64,000 nucleotides of DNA from Pantoea agglomerans (GTDB lineage Bacteria; Pseudomonadota; Gammaproteobacteria; Enterobacterales; Enterobacteriaceae), in contig NZ_CP083809.1 in assembly GCF_020149765.1 (NCBI RefSeq), positions 3,906,001-3,970,000 of the forward strand. The letters are read 5' to 3'. The notes beneath the pieces were generated by a model that saw only the letters and a list, made by a program, of their open reading frames with translations, ran no database searches and was not told the DNA's origin. Numbering within the stretch: the first letter of the stretch is position 1; each line of letters opens with the position of its first letter. The position numbers and the translations under genes are program-made. Below are positions 16,578-25,423 of the stretch, one piece after another.

Positions 16578-17597
16578 TTATTTCTTGTGTCGTATGCGCG
16601 GATTGACCACGCCGTACAGCAGATCAACCAGCAGGTTGACCAGGATAATCAGCACTGCAGTGAGCAGCACGCCGCCCTGCACTACCGGATAGTCGCGACG
16701 CTGCAGCGCTTCGATCAGCCAGCGACCAAGGCCCGGCCAGGAGAAGATGGTCTCCGTCAGGATGGCGCCCGCCAGCAGCGTGCCGACCTGCAGACCAATC
16801 ACCGTGACCACCGGCAGCATGGCGTTGCGCAGCGCATGGACGATGATAACGCGCATCCGCGTCAGCCCTTTGGCGCGCGCGGTGCGGATATAATCTTCGC
16901 CCAGCACTTCCAGCATTGCCGAACGCGTCATACGCACAATCACCGCCAGCGGAATGGTGCCGAGCACGATAGCGGGCAGGATCATATGCATTACCGCATC
17001 CTTGAAGTCGCCCGCCTCACCCCAGAAGAAGGTGTCGATCAGCATAAAGCCGGTGAGCGGATTGCTGTCGTCCAGGAAGACGGTATCGCTGACGCGGCCG
17101 GAAACCGGCGTCAGGTTAAGCTGCACCGACACCAGCATAATCAGCATGATGCCCCACCAGAAAATTGGCATGGAGTAGCCGGTCAGGGAGATGCCGACCG
17201 CGGTATGGTCGAAGACAGAGCCGCGCTTCACCGCCGCGATAACGCCCACCGGGATGCCCACGGCGACGGCGAAGATCATGGCGCAGATGCCCAGCTCCAG
17301 CGTGGCTTTAAAGCGCGGCACAAACTCATCCCACACCGGGATGCGGCTCTTGAGCGAAATGCCCAGATCGCCATGCAGCACGCCGTAAATGTAGTGAACG
17401 TACTGCTTCCACAGCGGCTGGTCGAGGCCAAAGGCCGCCATCAGCTGGGCGTGACGTTCCGGGGAGATCCCGCGCTCGCCCGCCATGATCAGCACCGGAT
17501 CGCCGGGGATCATATGCACGAATGCGAAGGTCAACAGGGTAATGCCGATAAATGTCGGGATGACAAGTCCCAGACGTCGGAGTATGAACTGCAGCAT
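16578..17597 (-). CDS. dppB: DppB, dipeptide ABC transporter permease
   Basis: 339 residues from the ATG giving MLQFILRRLGLVIPT, the family N-terminus; the open frame extends 30 codons further but that stretch is Arg-rich and unlike the family. Six transmembrane helices are predicted, with the conserved HMIPGDPV loop after helix 1 and the EAA motif (DYIRTARAKGLTRMRVIIVHALRN). The inner-membrane permease partner of DppC. It is separated from dppA by about 300 bp containing a hairpin, an arrangement that usually allows dppA to be made in excess. Confidence 0.96.
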   Translation of the reverse strand: MLQFILRRLGLVIPTFIGITLLTFAFVHMIPGDPVLIMAGERGISPERHAQLMAAFGLDQPLWKQYVHYIYGVLHGDLGISLKSRIPVWDEFVPRFKATLELGICAMIFAVAVGIPVGVIAAVKRGSVFDHTAVGISLTGYSMPIFWWGIMLIMLVSVQLNLTPVSGRVSDTVFLDDSNPLTGFMLIDTFFWGEAGDFKDAVMHMILPAIVLGTIPLAVIVRMTRSAMLEVLGEDYIRTARAKGLTRMRVIIVHALRNAMLPVVTVIGLQVGTLLAGAILTETIFSWPGLGRWLIEALQRRDYPVVQGGVLLTAVLIILVNLLVDLLYGVVNPRIRHKK

Positions 17598-17842
17598 AAG
17601 CCGGATTCTCAGTCTTTTCCCGCCGCGGATGGCGCGGGATCTATTGCTCACAACGCGCTCCCGAGAAAAATCGCGGGCGCGACGCAAAGTGCGTTAACCG
17701 TCATCATTCGCTGCGCAGGCCGGATGGCCCCGACCCGACGTCTACCGCGGCAAACGCCGGAGACTGGTCGGCTCGCCGCTTTCCTGCAGCGCGAAGATGT
17801 TGGGTTTTATTCGAAGAAGTTAGCCGAAAATGCGCGTCGACC

Positions 17843-17862
17843 GAGCGGGCAAGCGCCCGCTC
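17843..17862 (-). terminator. Hairpin in the dppA-dppB gap (likely attenuator or mRNA stabiliser)
   Basis: Arms GAGCGGGC (17843-17850) and GCCCGCTC (17855-17862) with a four-base loop, 33 bp past the dppA stop. On the minus strand no clear T-tract follows, so partial termination or 3'-end protection of the abundant dppA message is more likely than full termination. The rest of the 17598-17895 gap is GC-rich with no gene. Confidence 0.5.
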
Positions 17863-17895
17863 AGGGGCCGAACAGGTCGGCCCGCACCGCAGGAA

Positions 17896-19506
17896 TTATT
17901 CCTGGATATCGACGTTTTCGAAATGGTGTTTACCTAACGGATCGACCACGTAGCCAGAGACTTTTTTGCTCACCGGCTCATATACCGTAGAGTGCGCGAT
18001 AATCAGCGCCGGCGCCTGGTCATGCATCACCACCTGCGCCTGCTTATAAAGCTCGATACGTTTATTGTGGTCTGGCTCCGCACGCGCCGGCTGGATCAGA
18101 TCTTCAAACGGCTTATAGCACCAGCGCGAGTAGTTGGAGCCATCTTTTGCCGCCGCGCAGCTAAACAGCGTGGCGAAGAAGTTGTCCGGATCCCCGTTGT
18201 CGCCGGTCCAGCCCATCATCACCGACTGGTGTTCGCCCGCTTTCGCGCGCTTCAGGTATTCACCCCACTCGTAGGTAACGATTTTGGCTTTCACGCCGAT
18301 TTTCGCCCAGTCAGCCTGAACCATTTCGGCCATGCGGCGCGCGTTCGGGTTGTAAGGACGCTGAACCGGCATCGCCCACAGGTCGATGGAGAAACCGTCC
18401 GGCAGACCCGCTTCTTTCAGCAGCGCTTTGGCTTTTTCCGGATCGTAAGCGTAATCCTTGATAGCGTCGTTATAGCCCCACATGGTGGGTGGGATCAGGT
18501 TCTTCGCGGCCTGGCCTGCGCCCTGATAAACGGCATCAATAATGGCTTGCTTGTTCACCGCCATGGTCAGCGCCTGACGGACCTTGACGTTATCCATCGG
18601 CTTCTTCTCGGTGTTAAACGAGAGGTAGCCAACGTTCAGCCCGGGCTGTTCCATCAGATTGATTTTGGTGTCTTTCTTCATGCTGGCGATGTCGGCCGGG
18701 TTCGGGTACGGCATCACCTGGCACTCGCCCTTCTGCAGCTTGGCGTAACGCACGGAAGCATCCGGCGTGATAGAGAAGACCAGACGATCGATTTTCGGCT
18801 TAGTGCCCCAGAAATCGGGGTTAGCCTTATACAGAATGCGCGAGTCTTTCTGGTACTGCTGCAGTACGAACGGACCGGTGCCGACCGGGTTCAGGTCGAG
18901 CTTCTCCGGCGTGCCGGCTTTCTGCATCTTGTCCGCATACTCTTTCGACAGAATCGACGCGAAATCCATGCCGAGGTCGGCAAGGAACGGCGCTTCCGGA
19001 CGCGTCAGCGTAAAGCGCACGGTATAGTCGTCTACCTTCTCGATTTTGCCGATCAGCTTCGGCATGTCCATGCCTTCGAAATATTCGTAGCTGCCGCCAG
19101 AAACGTTGTGGAAGCTGTTGTTTTTATCCAGCTGGCGCTCAAACGAGAAGACGACGTCGTCGGCGTTGAATTCGCGCGTCGGCTTAAACTCTTTGGTGGT
19201 CTGCCACTTCACGCCTTTGCGCAGGTGGAAAGTGTAGGTTTTGCCGTCATCGCTGACGTCCCACTTCTCCGCCAGGCCAGGCTGCAGCTCGGTGGTGCCC
19301 GTTTTGAACTCAACCAGGCGGTTATAGATCGGTACGGAGCTGGCGTCATAGGTGGTGCCAGAGGTGAACAGCTGCGGGTTAAAGCCTTCCGGCGAGCCTT
19401 CTGAACAGTAAACGAGGGTTTTTGCCTGAACACCTGCGGCGACGGTCATAGCAATCAGGCTCAGACCGACCTTCAGCATCCTGGATTTGGCCAGGGAGTT
19501 GATCAT
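17896..19506 (-). CDS. dppA: DppA, periplasmic dipeptide-binding protein
   Basis: 536 residues (E. coli 535). A signal peptide ends VAAGVQA near residue 28, after which the mature protein begins KTLVYCSEGSPEGFNPQ, nearly identical to E. coli. SBP family 5 fold; cysteines in VYCSEG and GECQVMP and in LFSCAAAKDGSNYSRWCY match the disulfides of DppA. It captures dipeptides (and participates in heme uptake and chemotaxis in E. coli) and delivers them to DppBCDF. First gene of the operon; a GGAG ribosome site lies about 8 bp upstream of ATG. Confidence 0.97.
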   Translation of the reverse strand: MINSLAKSRMLKVGLSLIAMTVAAGVQAKTLVYCSEGSPEGFNPQLFTSGTTYDASSVPIYNRLVEFKTGTTELQPGLAEKWDVSDDGKTYTFHLRKGVKWQTTKEFKPTREFNADDVVFSFERQLDKNNSFHNVSGGSYEYFEGMDMPKLIGKIEKVDDYTVRFTLTRPEAPFLADLGMDFASILSKEYADKMQKAGTPEKLDLNPVGTGPFVLQQYQKDSRILYKANPDFWGTKPKIDRLVFSITPDASVRYAKLQKGECQVMPYPNPADIASMKKDTKINLMEQPGLNVGYLSFNTEKKPMDNVKVRQALTMAVNKQAIIDAVYQGAGQAAKNLIPPTMWGYNDAIKDYAYDPEKAKALLKEAGLPDGFSIDLWAMPVQRPYNPNARRMAEMVQADWAKIGVKAKIVTYEWGEYLKRAKAGEHQSVMMGWTGDNGDPDNFFATLFSCAAAKDGSNYSRWCYKPFEDLIQPARAEPDHNKRIELYKQAQVVMHDQAPALIIAHSTVYEPVSKKVSGYVVDPLGKHHFENVDIQE

Positions 19507-19520
19507 GCTTTTGCTCCATT

Positions 19521-19538
19521 GTGATGTGTTGTTGTGTG
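19521..19538 (-). promoter_or_regulatory. Probable GcvB sRNA target in the dppA leader
   Basis: On the minus strand the leader just before the ribosome site reads CACACAACAACACATCAC, a CA-rich stretch of the type bound by the GU-rich R1 region of GcvB. E. coli dppA is a known GcvB target. Whether the host carries gcvB is not visible here. Confidence 0.55.
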
Positions 19539-20323
19539 TATTGCCCGACCTCTGTTTTTTTTATGCGGTTCAGGCAGACCACTGACGTGGTCGAAAGTGC
19601 GGAGCGTTCTTGTTGTGTTTTTCCGACGCCGTGGAAACTGCCGGATCACGCCGCTTCTGCAACTTTATTGACGCATCAATTTGTCAACAGTTGCAATGAA
19701 CGTCAATACAGCCGCGAGTTATTTACACAGAGTGTGAGGAATAGCAAGCAACGGTAAAAAAAAGCCTTCACGGTTAATTGCCGCATATTGCACAGCGTTT
19801 TTGCTCACCAGACCATATATCTCGCTAAGACGAACGATAATTGCCAGTGATTATCACCGCTAAAAAACACCGGCACTTGCGCGATAAATGTTGAATAACT
19901 GAACGATTTAGCGTGCGTTATCGCGTCCAGGTAGTGGAAAATGCTGGGATACAGCTATAAGAAATCGACATGACGATAAAAAAGGTCATAAGAAAAACGC
20001 GATGCAAAATAAGCGTCTGGGCCAGACGCGGCGCGCGCTGGCGCGTCAAAAGGGATAATAATCAGATTCACCAGGCCTGAGCGGCGGCAAAGAGGGATTT
20101 CATCGGGTTTGTTATAAACCTGCGGGAAAAAATCCAAAACTAACAGTGCCGATATTCTCCTGAAAAACAGGCAGCGAAATTCTTCAACGCTCGCTGTTAA
20201 CGCCTCACAAAAACTTATGCGAACAACGAATCTGGCCGCGCCCGTTTTTTACTAGATTACGCATTCAGCCATTAAAAGAGTGACAATAAAACAAGTGCAA
20301 ACAGGCCGCATTAAACATATTTC
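19539..20323. other. Non-coding region upstream of dppA
   Basis: Nearly 800 bp with no supported gene. The short open frames across it (for example 19521-19757 plus, 19955-20137 minus) have no ribosome site or family resemblance. It is AT-richer than the flanks and should hold the dppA promoter and long leader. I see no confident regulator box. Confidence 0.6.
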
Positions 20324-20419
20324 CAAACAGACCGCACCAGCGCTTAAACGCAGATAGCTCGGACGCAACAGCAAAAGTCGTGAGCCCCTGTTCAAACAGA
20401 CCGCACCAGCGCTTAAACG
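20324..20419. repeat. 27-bp direct repeat, two copies 69 bp apart
   Basis: The same 27 bases (beginning CAAACAGACCGCACCAGC and ending TTAAACG) occur at 20324-20350 and 20393-20419. A degenerate third start (CAAACAGGCCGCATTAAAC) is seen at about 20298. The 42-bp spacer is unique. Confidence 0.85.
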
Positions 20420-20420
20420 A

Positions 20421-20521
20421 GGATGGTATGGACGGAAGAGCAAAGCGTCCCGCGACAAGGATGTCGCGGGCCGAGCGCGCAGGGATGCGTACAGCGACTT
20501 TGCGATCCGTCCATGCCATCC
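20421..20521. repeat. 101-bp imperfect palindrome (MITE-like)
   Basis: Outer arms GGATGGTATGGACGGA (20421-20436) and TCCGTCCATGCCATCC (20506-20521) pair with one mismatch. Inner blocks also pair: GCAAAG with CTTTGC, and CCCGCGACA with TGTCGCGGG around an AGGA loop (20449-20470). It has no coding capacity. The structure resembles small non-autonomous repeats scattered in enterobacterial genomes, but I cannot name a family. Confidence 0.75.
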
Positions 20522-20565
20522 GCGTAAGCACCTGCCCCACAGCGTCTTTTTAAAAAAGCAGTACC

Positions 20566-20634
20566 CTTTTCTACAGACGAAAAAAAACCTGCTTTTTCAA
20601 GCAGGTTTCTTAAATCTGGTCGGTGAGAGAGGAT
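20566..20634 (-). repeat. Second copy of the tRNA-Pro 3' end plus terminator
   Basis: A perfect 69-bp copy of 20728-20796, offset 162 bp. It contains the last 18 nt of the tRNA gene (T-arm 3' half and acceptor with CCA) and the downstream terminator hairpin (CCTGCTT...AAGCAGG with a T-tract). The remaining tRNA body is missing and replaced by a run of small hairpins (20635-20727). This resembles the tRNA-3'-end repeats after E. coli tyrT. Confidence 0.9.
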
Positions 20635-20738
20635 AACGCTTATCTTCGATAAGCGCCCTTCGGGCCGTTGCTGCGCAACGTTGTCTCGCTACGCTCGGCG
20701 CAAACCTCCTTCGGAGGTTCTCATCCTCTTTTCTACAG

Positions 20739-20770
20739 ACGAAAAAAAACCTGCTTTTTCAAGCAGGTTT
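20739..20770 (-). terminator. Terminator of tRNA-Pro
   Basis: On the minus strand AAACCTGCTT, a short loop and AAGCAGGTTT are followed by a run of T, directly after the tRNA 3' end. An identical terminator lies 162 bp further downstream (20577-20608), so read-through transcripts meet a second one. Confidence 0.9.
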
Positions 20771-20778
20771 CTTAAATC

Positions 20779-20855
<77 letters not shown>

Positions 20856-20890
20856 ATGGGGGCGCATGTTACTGCGCCCAATTGCCAGCG

Positions 20891-22660
20891 TCAACCGCTT
20901 TTTAGTGGTTTAGCCGCGTTCGCCTGGAAAGCAGCCTGCCCGCCAAAATTCTGGTGCTTCTCAGTCACATCCCGCGCGTCACTGTGCGATGAGACCGGTG
21001 CCTGACACCAGTTATTCGCCGCCTTAATACCGCCGTTCGGCGAACTGTAGCCCAGACAGCCCAGAATCGTATCGAACAGCTCAACGTGACGATGCGTCTT
21101 GCCGACGCGCTGCTGCGCCTGCAGACGCTCGAAATTAGCGCGGTTGCTGGCATCAGCCAGATACTTATCTGACGCCCACACCATCATCGGCACGCGGAAC
21201 TGCTCCGGCGGCGCCAGCTCGCGCGGCGTACCGTGCAGATGCATATTCTCGCTAATCGACTCGCCGTGGTCGGCAGCGTAAAACACAATCGCTTTCTTGT
21301 CGCGCAGCTGATCGAACACGCTGTCCAGCATGCTATCGACGTAAAGAATCGAGTTATCGTAGGCGTTAATCAGCTGCGCCTTGCTGCAGGTCTCATCGAC
21401 GCCCATACACTCCGGCTGATAGCGCGCGAAACTGCGCGGATAGCGCTGCGAATAGAGATAGTGCGAACCTTTGGTATGCAGCACCACCAGATGCTTGCCG
21501 TGCGGATAACGATCCAGCGACGCCTTCAGCTCCGGCACCAGCAGCATATCGTCAACCGACTTGCCGGCGTTGCGCGGCTCTGAGCCAATCTGCTCGCGGA
21601 AAGCGAAATTATCGACCTCCGCATTATCGTAAAACCAGACCTCGCTCTGCATGGCGAACAGCTCGGACGAAAAGCCCAGCTCCTTCATCACGGCAAAAAT
21701 ATTCTTCTCTTTCAGCGTGCGTCCCGGATTATCCTCGGTGCCGCCCTCGCGCACGAACATACAGCGCAGCGACAGCTTGGTGGCGGTATCGCACGACTCG
21801 CCGCGGAACGCCACCAGGTTTTTCTCTTTGGAAAGCTTCGGCGTAGTATCGCGATCGTAGCCGAGCATGCCCATATGATCCCAGCGCGTAGTCTCGCCAA
21901 TCACAAACACCACATAGGTATCATCAATGCCCGGCGGCGCGACATAGGTAAACTTCTTCGCCGGATCGAGCAGCTCCTGGCTGTCCAGCGTCTCATCGAT
22001 GCGCGTCCAGGCAAACAGCCCTACCGCCGCCAGCCAGTTCGACGGCAGATAAGAGTGCGCCACCACGCCGCCGTAGCTCGGCAGATCGATATTGGTAAGC
22101 TCTTCATTGGCCTTCTGCAGCTTGTCGAAATAGCGGATCGGCAGCCACACCAGCGCCACGCACAGCAGCATCATCAAAGCAGGCTTAAGGCGCTGTCCCG
22201 GCGTGCGCAGCTGCTCTATCAGCGTCTGGCTAAGGTTATTACGCCAGATCATCAGCAGCGGCAGCGCGCTGACGCCGACCATCCAGAGCACGAAATGCAG
22301 GCCGACTACCTCTTTCGACAGGTCGACGTCGGTAGTCATCACCGAGGCGACGATGCCGTAGCCGATCACCACGTTGAAAAAGGCCATATAGTAGGCCGCC
22401 GCGACGGAAACCAGCACCAGCAGCGTTGCCAGCACGCGATAGAGTCGTTTGCCGCCCAGCGACAGCAGACGCATCAGGAAAAAGGTCAGCACGACGATCG
22501 CCATCACTTCAGTAGCAGCCGTCAGCCAGTTAGTCAGGGTGGATTTAGTGAGAAAGCCGTCAAAACGACGGTAGAAAATCGGCAAATTAAGCAAGATGCC
22601 GATGTATAACGCCAGCAGCAGCGACAGCTTTTGCTGGGTTATGGTCTTAATATAATTCAT
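20891..22660 (-). CDS. eptB: EptB, Kdo2-lipid A phosphoethanolamine transferase
   Basis: 589 residues (E. coli 563). It adds phosphoethanolamine to the outer Kdo of LPS, lowering surface charge. Five N-terminal membrane helices (about 12-180) precede a periplasmic sulfatase-fold domain. The catalytic threonine lies in [12 protein letters not shown]; metal-site residues lie in HTKGSHY and YAADHGES. Paired cysteines ([23 protein letters not shown]) match the family. The C-terminus is some 25 residues longer than in E. coli. The start aligns with the E. coli N-terminus although no strong GGAG precedes it. Neighbour order eptB-proK-dppA is conserved. Confidence 0.95.
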   Translation of the reverse strand: MNYIKTITQQKLSLLLALYIGILLNLPIFYRRFDGFLTKSTLTNWLTAATEVMAIVVLTFFLMRLLSLGGKRLYRVLATLLVLVSVAAAYYMAFFNVVIGYGIVASVMTTDVDLSKEVVGLHFVLWMVGVSALPLLMIWRNNLSQTLIEQLRTPGQRLKPALMMLLCVALVWLPIRYFDKLQKANEELTNIDLPSYGGVVAHSYLPSNWLAAVGLFAWTRIDETLDSQELLDPAKKFTYVAPPGIDDTYVVFVIGETTRWDHMGMLGYDRDTTPKLSKEKNLVAFRGESCDTATKLSLRCMFVREGGTEDNPGRTLKEKNIFAVMKELGFSSELFAMQSEVWFYDNAEVDNFAFREQIGSEPRNAGKSVDDMLLVPELKASLDRYPHGKHLVVLHTKGSHYLYSQRYPRSFARYQPECMGVDETCSKAQLINAYDNSILYVDSMLDSVFDQLRDKKAIVFYAADHGESISENMHLHGTPRELAPPEQFRVPMMVWASDKYLADASNRANFERLQAQQRVGKTHRHVELFDTILGCLGYSSPNGGIKAANNWCQAPVSSHSDARDVTEKHQNFGGQAAFQANAAKPLKSG

Positions 22661-22899
22661 CTTAAAGGGGTTTCCCGGGACTTAAGCACGATGTTGAACG
22701 CTATTGTGACTATCGCAACGCGGAAGAGTTCGCTGCATTAGCGCCAGGACATAACGATTGTCTGGCGAACAGGAAGAATCTGAGCGGGCTCGGACAGATC
22801 TTTCACGAGGCTGCACAGTAGAACATAAATTAACCAGGCAGGCCAGAAAAGACGACAGGGCAGAGGGCGAGAAGCGGTCAGAAAAACGGAGAAATGAGA

Positions 22900-22920
22900 A
22901 CGGGCCCGCAGTGGGCCCGT
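22900..22920 (-). terminator. Probable terminator of ohr
   Basis: Arms ACGGGCCC (22900-22907) and GGGCCCGT (22913-22920), 5-nt loop, 6 bp past the ohr stop; the following minus-strand bases are TCTCATTT, only moderately T-rich. The rest of the eptB-ohr gap (22661-22899) shows nothing else. Confidence 0.65.
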
Positions 22921-22925
22921 AAAAC

Positions 22926-23354
22926 TTAGCGAATGATATTCAGGGTGACGTCGATATTGTTGCGCGTAGCGTTAGAGTACGGGCAAACGATATGCGCAGC
23001 GTCAACCAGCTTCTGCGCTTCCGCTTCGTCCATCTCCGGCAGATGAATATTCAGTTTAGCTTCAATGCCGAAGCCGTCAGGGATCGGACCGATGCCGACT
23101 TCACCTTCAATCCACGCATCTTTCGGCATGGCGATTTTGTCGCGGCCCGCCACAAACTTCATCGCGCCAAGGAAACAGGCGGAGTAGCCGGCAGCGAACA
23201 GCTGCTCCGGGTTGGTGACTTCGCCGCCGGCGCCGCCCATCTCTTTCGGCACGCCCAGCTTCACGTCCAGCACGCCGTCAGAAGAGGTTGCACGACCATC
23301 ACGGCCGCCGGTTGCTTTGGCTTTTGCGGTATAAACAACTTTCTCTAAAGACAT
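22926..23354 (-). CDS. ohr: Ohr, organic hydroperoxide reductase
   Basis: 142 residues, OsmC/Ohr family. It is a cytoplasmic thiol peroxidase that reduces organic and fatty-acid hydroperoxides using lipoylated proteins. Catalytic cysteines are C60 (FAAGYSACF) and C124 (IVCPYS), with the conserved R and E ([15 protein letters not shown]) of Ohr rather than OsmC. It is transcribed in the same direction as the regulator ohrR just upstream, with an inverted-repeat operator between them. E. coli K-12 has osmC but no ohr here, so this gene and ohrR are an insertion relative to it. Confidence 0.93.
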   Translation of the reverse strand: MSLEKVVYTAKAKATGGRDGRATSSDGVLDVKLGVPKEMGGAGGEVTNPEQLFAAGYSACFLGAMKFVAGRDKIAMPKDAWIEGEVGIGPIPDGFGIEAKLNIHLPEMDEAEAQKLVDAAHIVCPYSNATRNNIDVTLNIIR

Positions 23355-23377
23355 AACTTCCTCTCTGTATAAACGAT

Positions 23378-23395
23378 TTAATCGTACGCGATTAA
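23378..23395 (-). promoter_or_regulatory. Probable OhrR operator before ohr
   Basis: Inverted repeat TTAATCG-TACG-CGATTAA, 24 bp upstream of the ohr ATG, in an AT-rich setting. Its position between ohrR and ohr, and AT-rich palindromic form, fit OhrR-type MarR operators. No binding data can be read from sequence. Confidence 0.7.
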
Positions 23396-23442
23396 TATAA
23401 GTGTAGCAGGTGTTTCAGCGGGCGCGAGCGCCCGGTAAATCT

Positions 23443-23907
23443 CTAGCGCGACCGGTTTAAATTGTCGCGCAGTAAATCAAGCTCGTTCTTCAGCGCCAGC
23501 AGCGTCTCGTCGTCACAGGCGGTGGCGCACTGCACCGTTTCTGGAATGGTGCTCGCCTGGCTCTGCAGTTCGCGGCCCTGCTCCGTCAGGGTCACTACCA
23601 CCTGACGTTCATCCTGGCGCGAACGCTGACGGTTAATCAATCCCGCGCTCTCCAGTCGCTTCAGCAGCGGCGTCAGCGTGGCGGAATCGAGAAACAGCTG
23701 TTCGCCGATTTCAGACACGGTGAGATCGTCCTGCGCCCACAGCACCAGCATCACCAGATATTGCGGATAGGTGAGATCGAGCTGCGAAAGCAGTTGCCGA
23801 TAGACTTTATTCATCGCCAGGTTGGCGGAATAGAGCGCAAAGCAGAGCTGTTGATTGACCAACAGTGGCGTTGCCTTCACTTTTTTGTCATTTTGGTTAC
23901 TGTTCAT
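23443..23907 (-). CDS. ohrR: OhrR, MarR-family organic peroxide sensor
   Basis: 154 residues from the ATG giving [16 protein letters not shown]; a longer in-frame start exists but would overlap the divergent HD gene start. MarR winged-helix fold with the DNA-binding region [28 protein letters not shown] and wing RQDERQ. With this start the cysteines fall at 22, 127 and 131, the exact numbering of the two-cysteine OhrR of Xanthomonas, where C22 is oxidised and then forms a disulfide with C127. That numerical match is the best argument for the start. It represses ohr and probably itself. Confidence 0.92.
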   Translation of the reverse strand: MNSNQNDKKVKATPLLVNQQLCFALYSANLAMNKVYRQLLSQLDLTYPQYLVMLVLWAQDDLTVSEIGEQLFLDSATLTPLLKRLESAGLINRQRSRQDERQVVVTLTEQGRELQSQASTIPETVQCATACDDETLLALKNELDLLRDNLNRSR

Positions 23908-23971
23908 GGCATTCAATATAAATAGCGCGCTAGATAATTGCAAGCAACTTTTTAACAAAGAGGGCTTTTGC

Positions 23972-24565
23972 ATGCTGGAATCTCTGGAAGAGCAGGCGCG
24001 ACGCTACGCCACACGCGCTCACGCTGAGGCTGGTCAACGGCGTAAATATACCGACGAACCCTATATCGTTCATCCCGCCGCCGTCGCCGAGCTGGTGCGC
24101 AGCGTCAGCGACGACGACGAACTGCTGGCCACCGCCTGGCTGCACGATACGGTAGAGGACACCGACACGACCCTGGCCGACATTGAATCGCACTTCGGTT
24201 CGCGCGTCGCGCAGCTGGTCGGAATGCTGACCGACAGCGCTCAGCCGCAGGCGAAAAATCGCGCCGCGCGCAAGCTGGCGCACTTCCGCCATACCGCTGA
24301 AGCCTCGCCCGAGGCGCAAACCGTCAAGCTGGCCGATATTATCGATAATACGCGCGCCATCGTCCGCTTCGATCCCCATTTCGCGCGGATTTATCTGGTT
24401 GAGAAACGCGTTCAGATAGAACTGCTTAAGCAGGGCGACGCCCGGCTGTGGCAGCAGGCCAGCACCATTATCGAACAGGGAATTGCGCAGCTTGGCCAGC
24501 CGCCCTACAGCGTGCCGGAGAGCTGGTTCGTTAAACAGGCGGCGAAATATGGCGGACTGAGTTAA
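23972..24565 (+). CDS. HD-domain protein, small (p)ppGpp-hydrolase-like
   Basis: 197 residues from ATG ([17 protein letters not shown]). It resembles the hydrolase domain of SpoT/RelA and stand-alone MESH1-type alarmone hydrolases: [12 protein letters not shown] (H34), [10 protein letters not shown] (H58, D59, E62, D63) and [12 protein letters not shown] (D122, N126) are the HD metal and nucleotide-site motifs in the right order. There is no synthetase, TGS or ACT domain. Likely a cytoplasmic Mn-dependent phosphohydrolase; ppGpp or another 3'-pyrophosphorylated nucleotide is inferred, not shown. Divergent from ohrR with 64 bp between, and ends in a bidirectional terminator shared with yiaG. 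Confidence 0.85.
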   Translation: MLESLEEQARRYATRAHAEAGQRRKYTDEPYIVHPAAVAELVRSVSDDDELLATAWLHDTVEDTDTTLADIESHFGSRVAQLVGMLTDSAQPQAKNRAARKLAHFRHTAEASPEAQTVKLADIIDNTRAIVRFDPHFARIYLVEKRVQIELLKQGDARLWQQASTIIEQGIAQLGQPPYSVPESWFVKQAAKYGGLS

Positions 24566-24598
24566 AAAAAAACCCGCCGTGGCGGGTTCTCTTTTTTT
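24564..24598. terminator. Bidirectional terminator between the HD gene and yiaG
   Basis: AACCCGCC (24571-24578) and GGCGGGTT (24581-24588) form the stem; an A-run precedes and a T-run (24592-24598) follows, so it can stop both convergent transcripts. Confidence 0.9.
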
Positions 24599-24606
24599 CT
24601 TATTTT

Positions 24607-24900
24607 TTAGTCCAGTAACTGCCGTCCGAGATAGGGATTGGCATGCAGCAATTTCATCAGTTTTTGCGCCGTCGCTGAAGGTCGGGTGCGGCGCGCTTCC
24701 CAGCTTTTTACTGAGGAGACGCTGACGCCCATCACTTTGGCAAATTCATCTACTTTCATTCCGGTTAACTCACGCAGGCGCTGCGGCTCTGGCATGGCGG
24801 GCTGAAGCTGAATTTCAGTTGTGGCAGGTGTTGCATCACGTGTCAGTACAATCTGCTCAAGGCTGCTGAGCAATTCAAAAACAGGATCTTTTACTTCCAT
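24607..24900 (-). CDS. yiaG: YiaG, XRE/HigA-type HTH regulator
   Basis: 97 residues from the ATG preceded by GGAG at 8 bp (MEVKDPVFELLSSLEQIV); an ATG seven codons upstream is possible. It matches E. coli YiaG (96 aa) in the N-terminal KDP.ELLSSLEQIV and in the HTH (LRELTGMKVDEFAKVMGVSVSSVKSWEARR). Family is cytoplasmic helix-turn-helix DNA binders related to HigA/NadS antitoxins, but no toxin gene lies next to it. Its DNA target is unknown. Confidence 0.85.
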   Translation of the reverse strand: MEVKDPVFELLSSLEQIVLTRDATPATTEIQLQPAMPEPQRLRELTGMKVDEFAKVMGVSVSSVKSWEARRTRPSATAQKLMKLLHANPYLGRQLLD

Positions 24901-24975
24901 AGAGAACTCCTTAAAACTCACTATGAATCACGTGAAAGTAGAGGTAAAACCAAATGGTTCACACACCGATCTTTG

Positions 24976-25037
24976 CAGGCTGTATCCCGCAAGGGTTTAT
25001 GGTTATCGTTAGAGAAACCCCTACGGGACACAGCCTG
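24976..25037. repeat. 23-bp imperfect inverted repeat upstream of yiaG
   Basis: CAGGCTGTATCCCGCAAGGG TTT (24976-24998) pairs with AAACCCCTACGGGACACAG CCTG (25015-25037) at 20 of 23 positions around a 16-nt loop. It would form a stable hairpin in the yiaG leader on the minus strand, about 75 bp before the start. No T-tract follows. The remainder of 25038-25423 is AT-rich, presumably the promoter of the next gene. Confidence 0.75.
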
Positions 25038-25423
25038 ATGCGTACCGCCTGATTGTTTTGTCAGAGCAATGCGCCATCTCGCCGGGATTCTAAGTATGGA
25101 TAGAGACCTGACGATTTGCTGCGTGAATATCAATTATTTTTTTATCCAAAACCGTCCTTTTTGCTATAAGCAAAACAAGCCATTGATCACACAAAGTAAA
25201 CCCGCCGCGCTGCGCTTAAAAAAAGCGCAAAAATTGCAAAAAATGCTTAGCGTTTACACTGCTACTGTAGACCGCGCTGTGTAAAAAGCAGGCAAGAATC
25301 GCGCCAGTATGCAAAGCCTGTGATTTTTCTTGTTTCACCTCTCCGCCAGGCTGCAACAGCAGAGATGTTGCACCACCTCGGCGCATCGTTATGGCGCAGC
25401 TGCACTCAGCTAAGGAACGGGAA

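Noticed and set aside
17700..17760. REP-like element (GCCGGATGGC) in the dppA-dppB gap
   Set aside because: Only the first ten bases resemble a REP head; no matching second arm was found.
20252..20458. 68-codon minus frame with repeated SAGAVCL
   Set aside because: The protein repeat merely reflects the 27-bp DNA direct repeats.
24607..24900. yiaG as the antitoxin half of a toxin-antitoxin pair
   Set aside because: No small partner gene lies next to it; the neighbours are an HD protein and a transferase-family enzyme.
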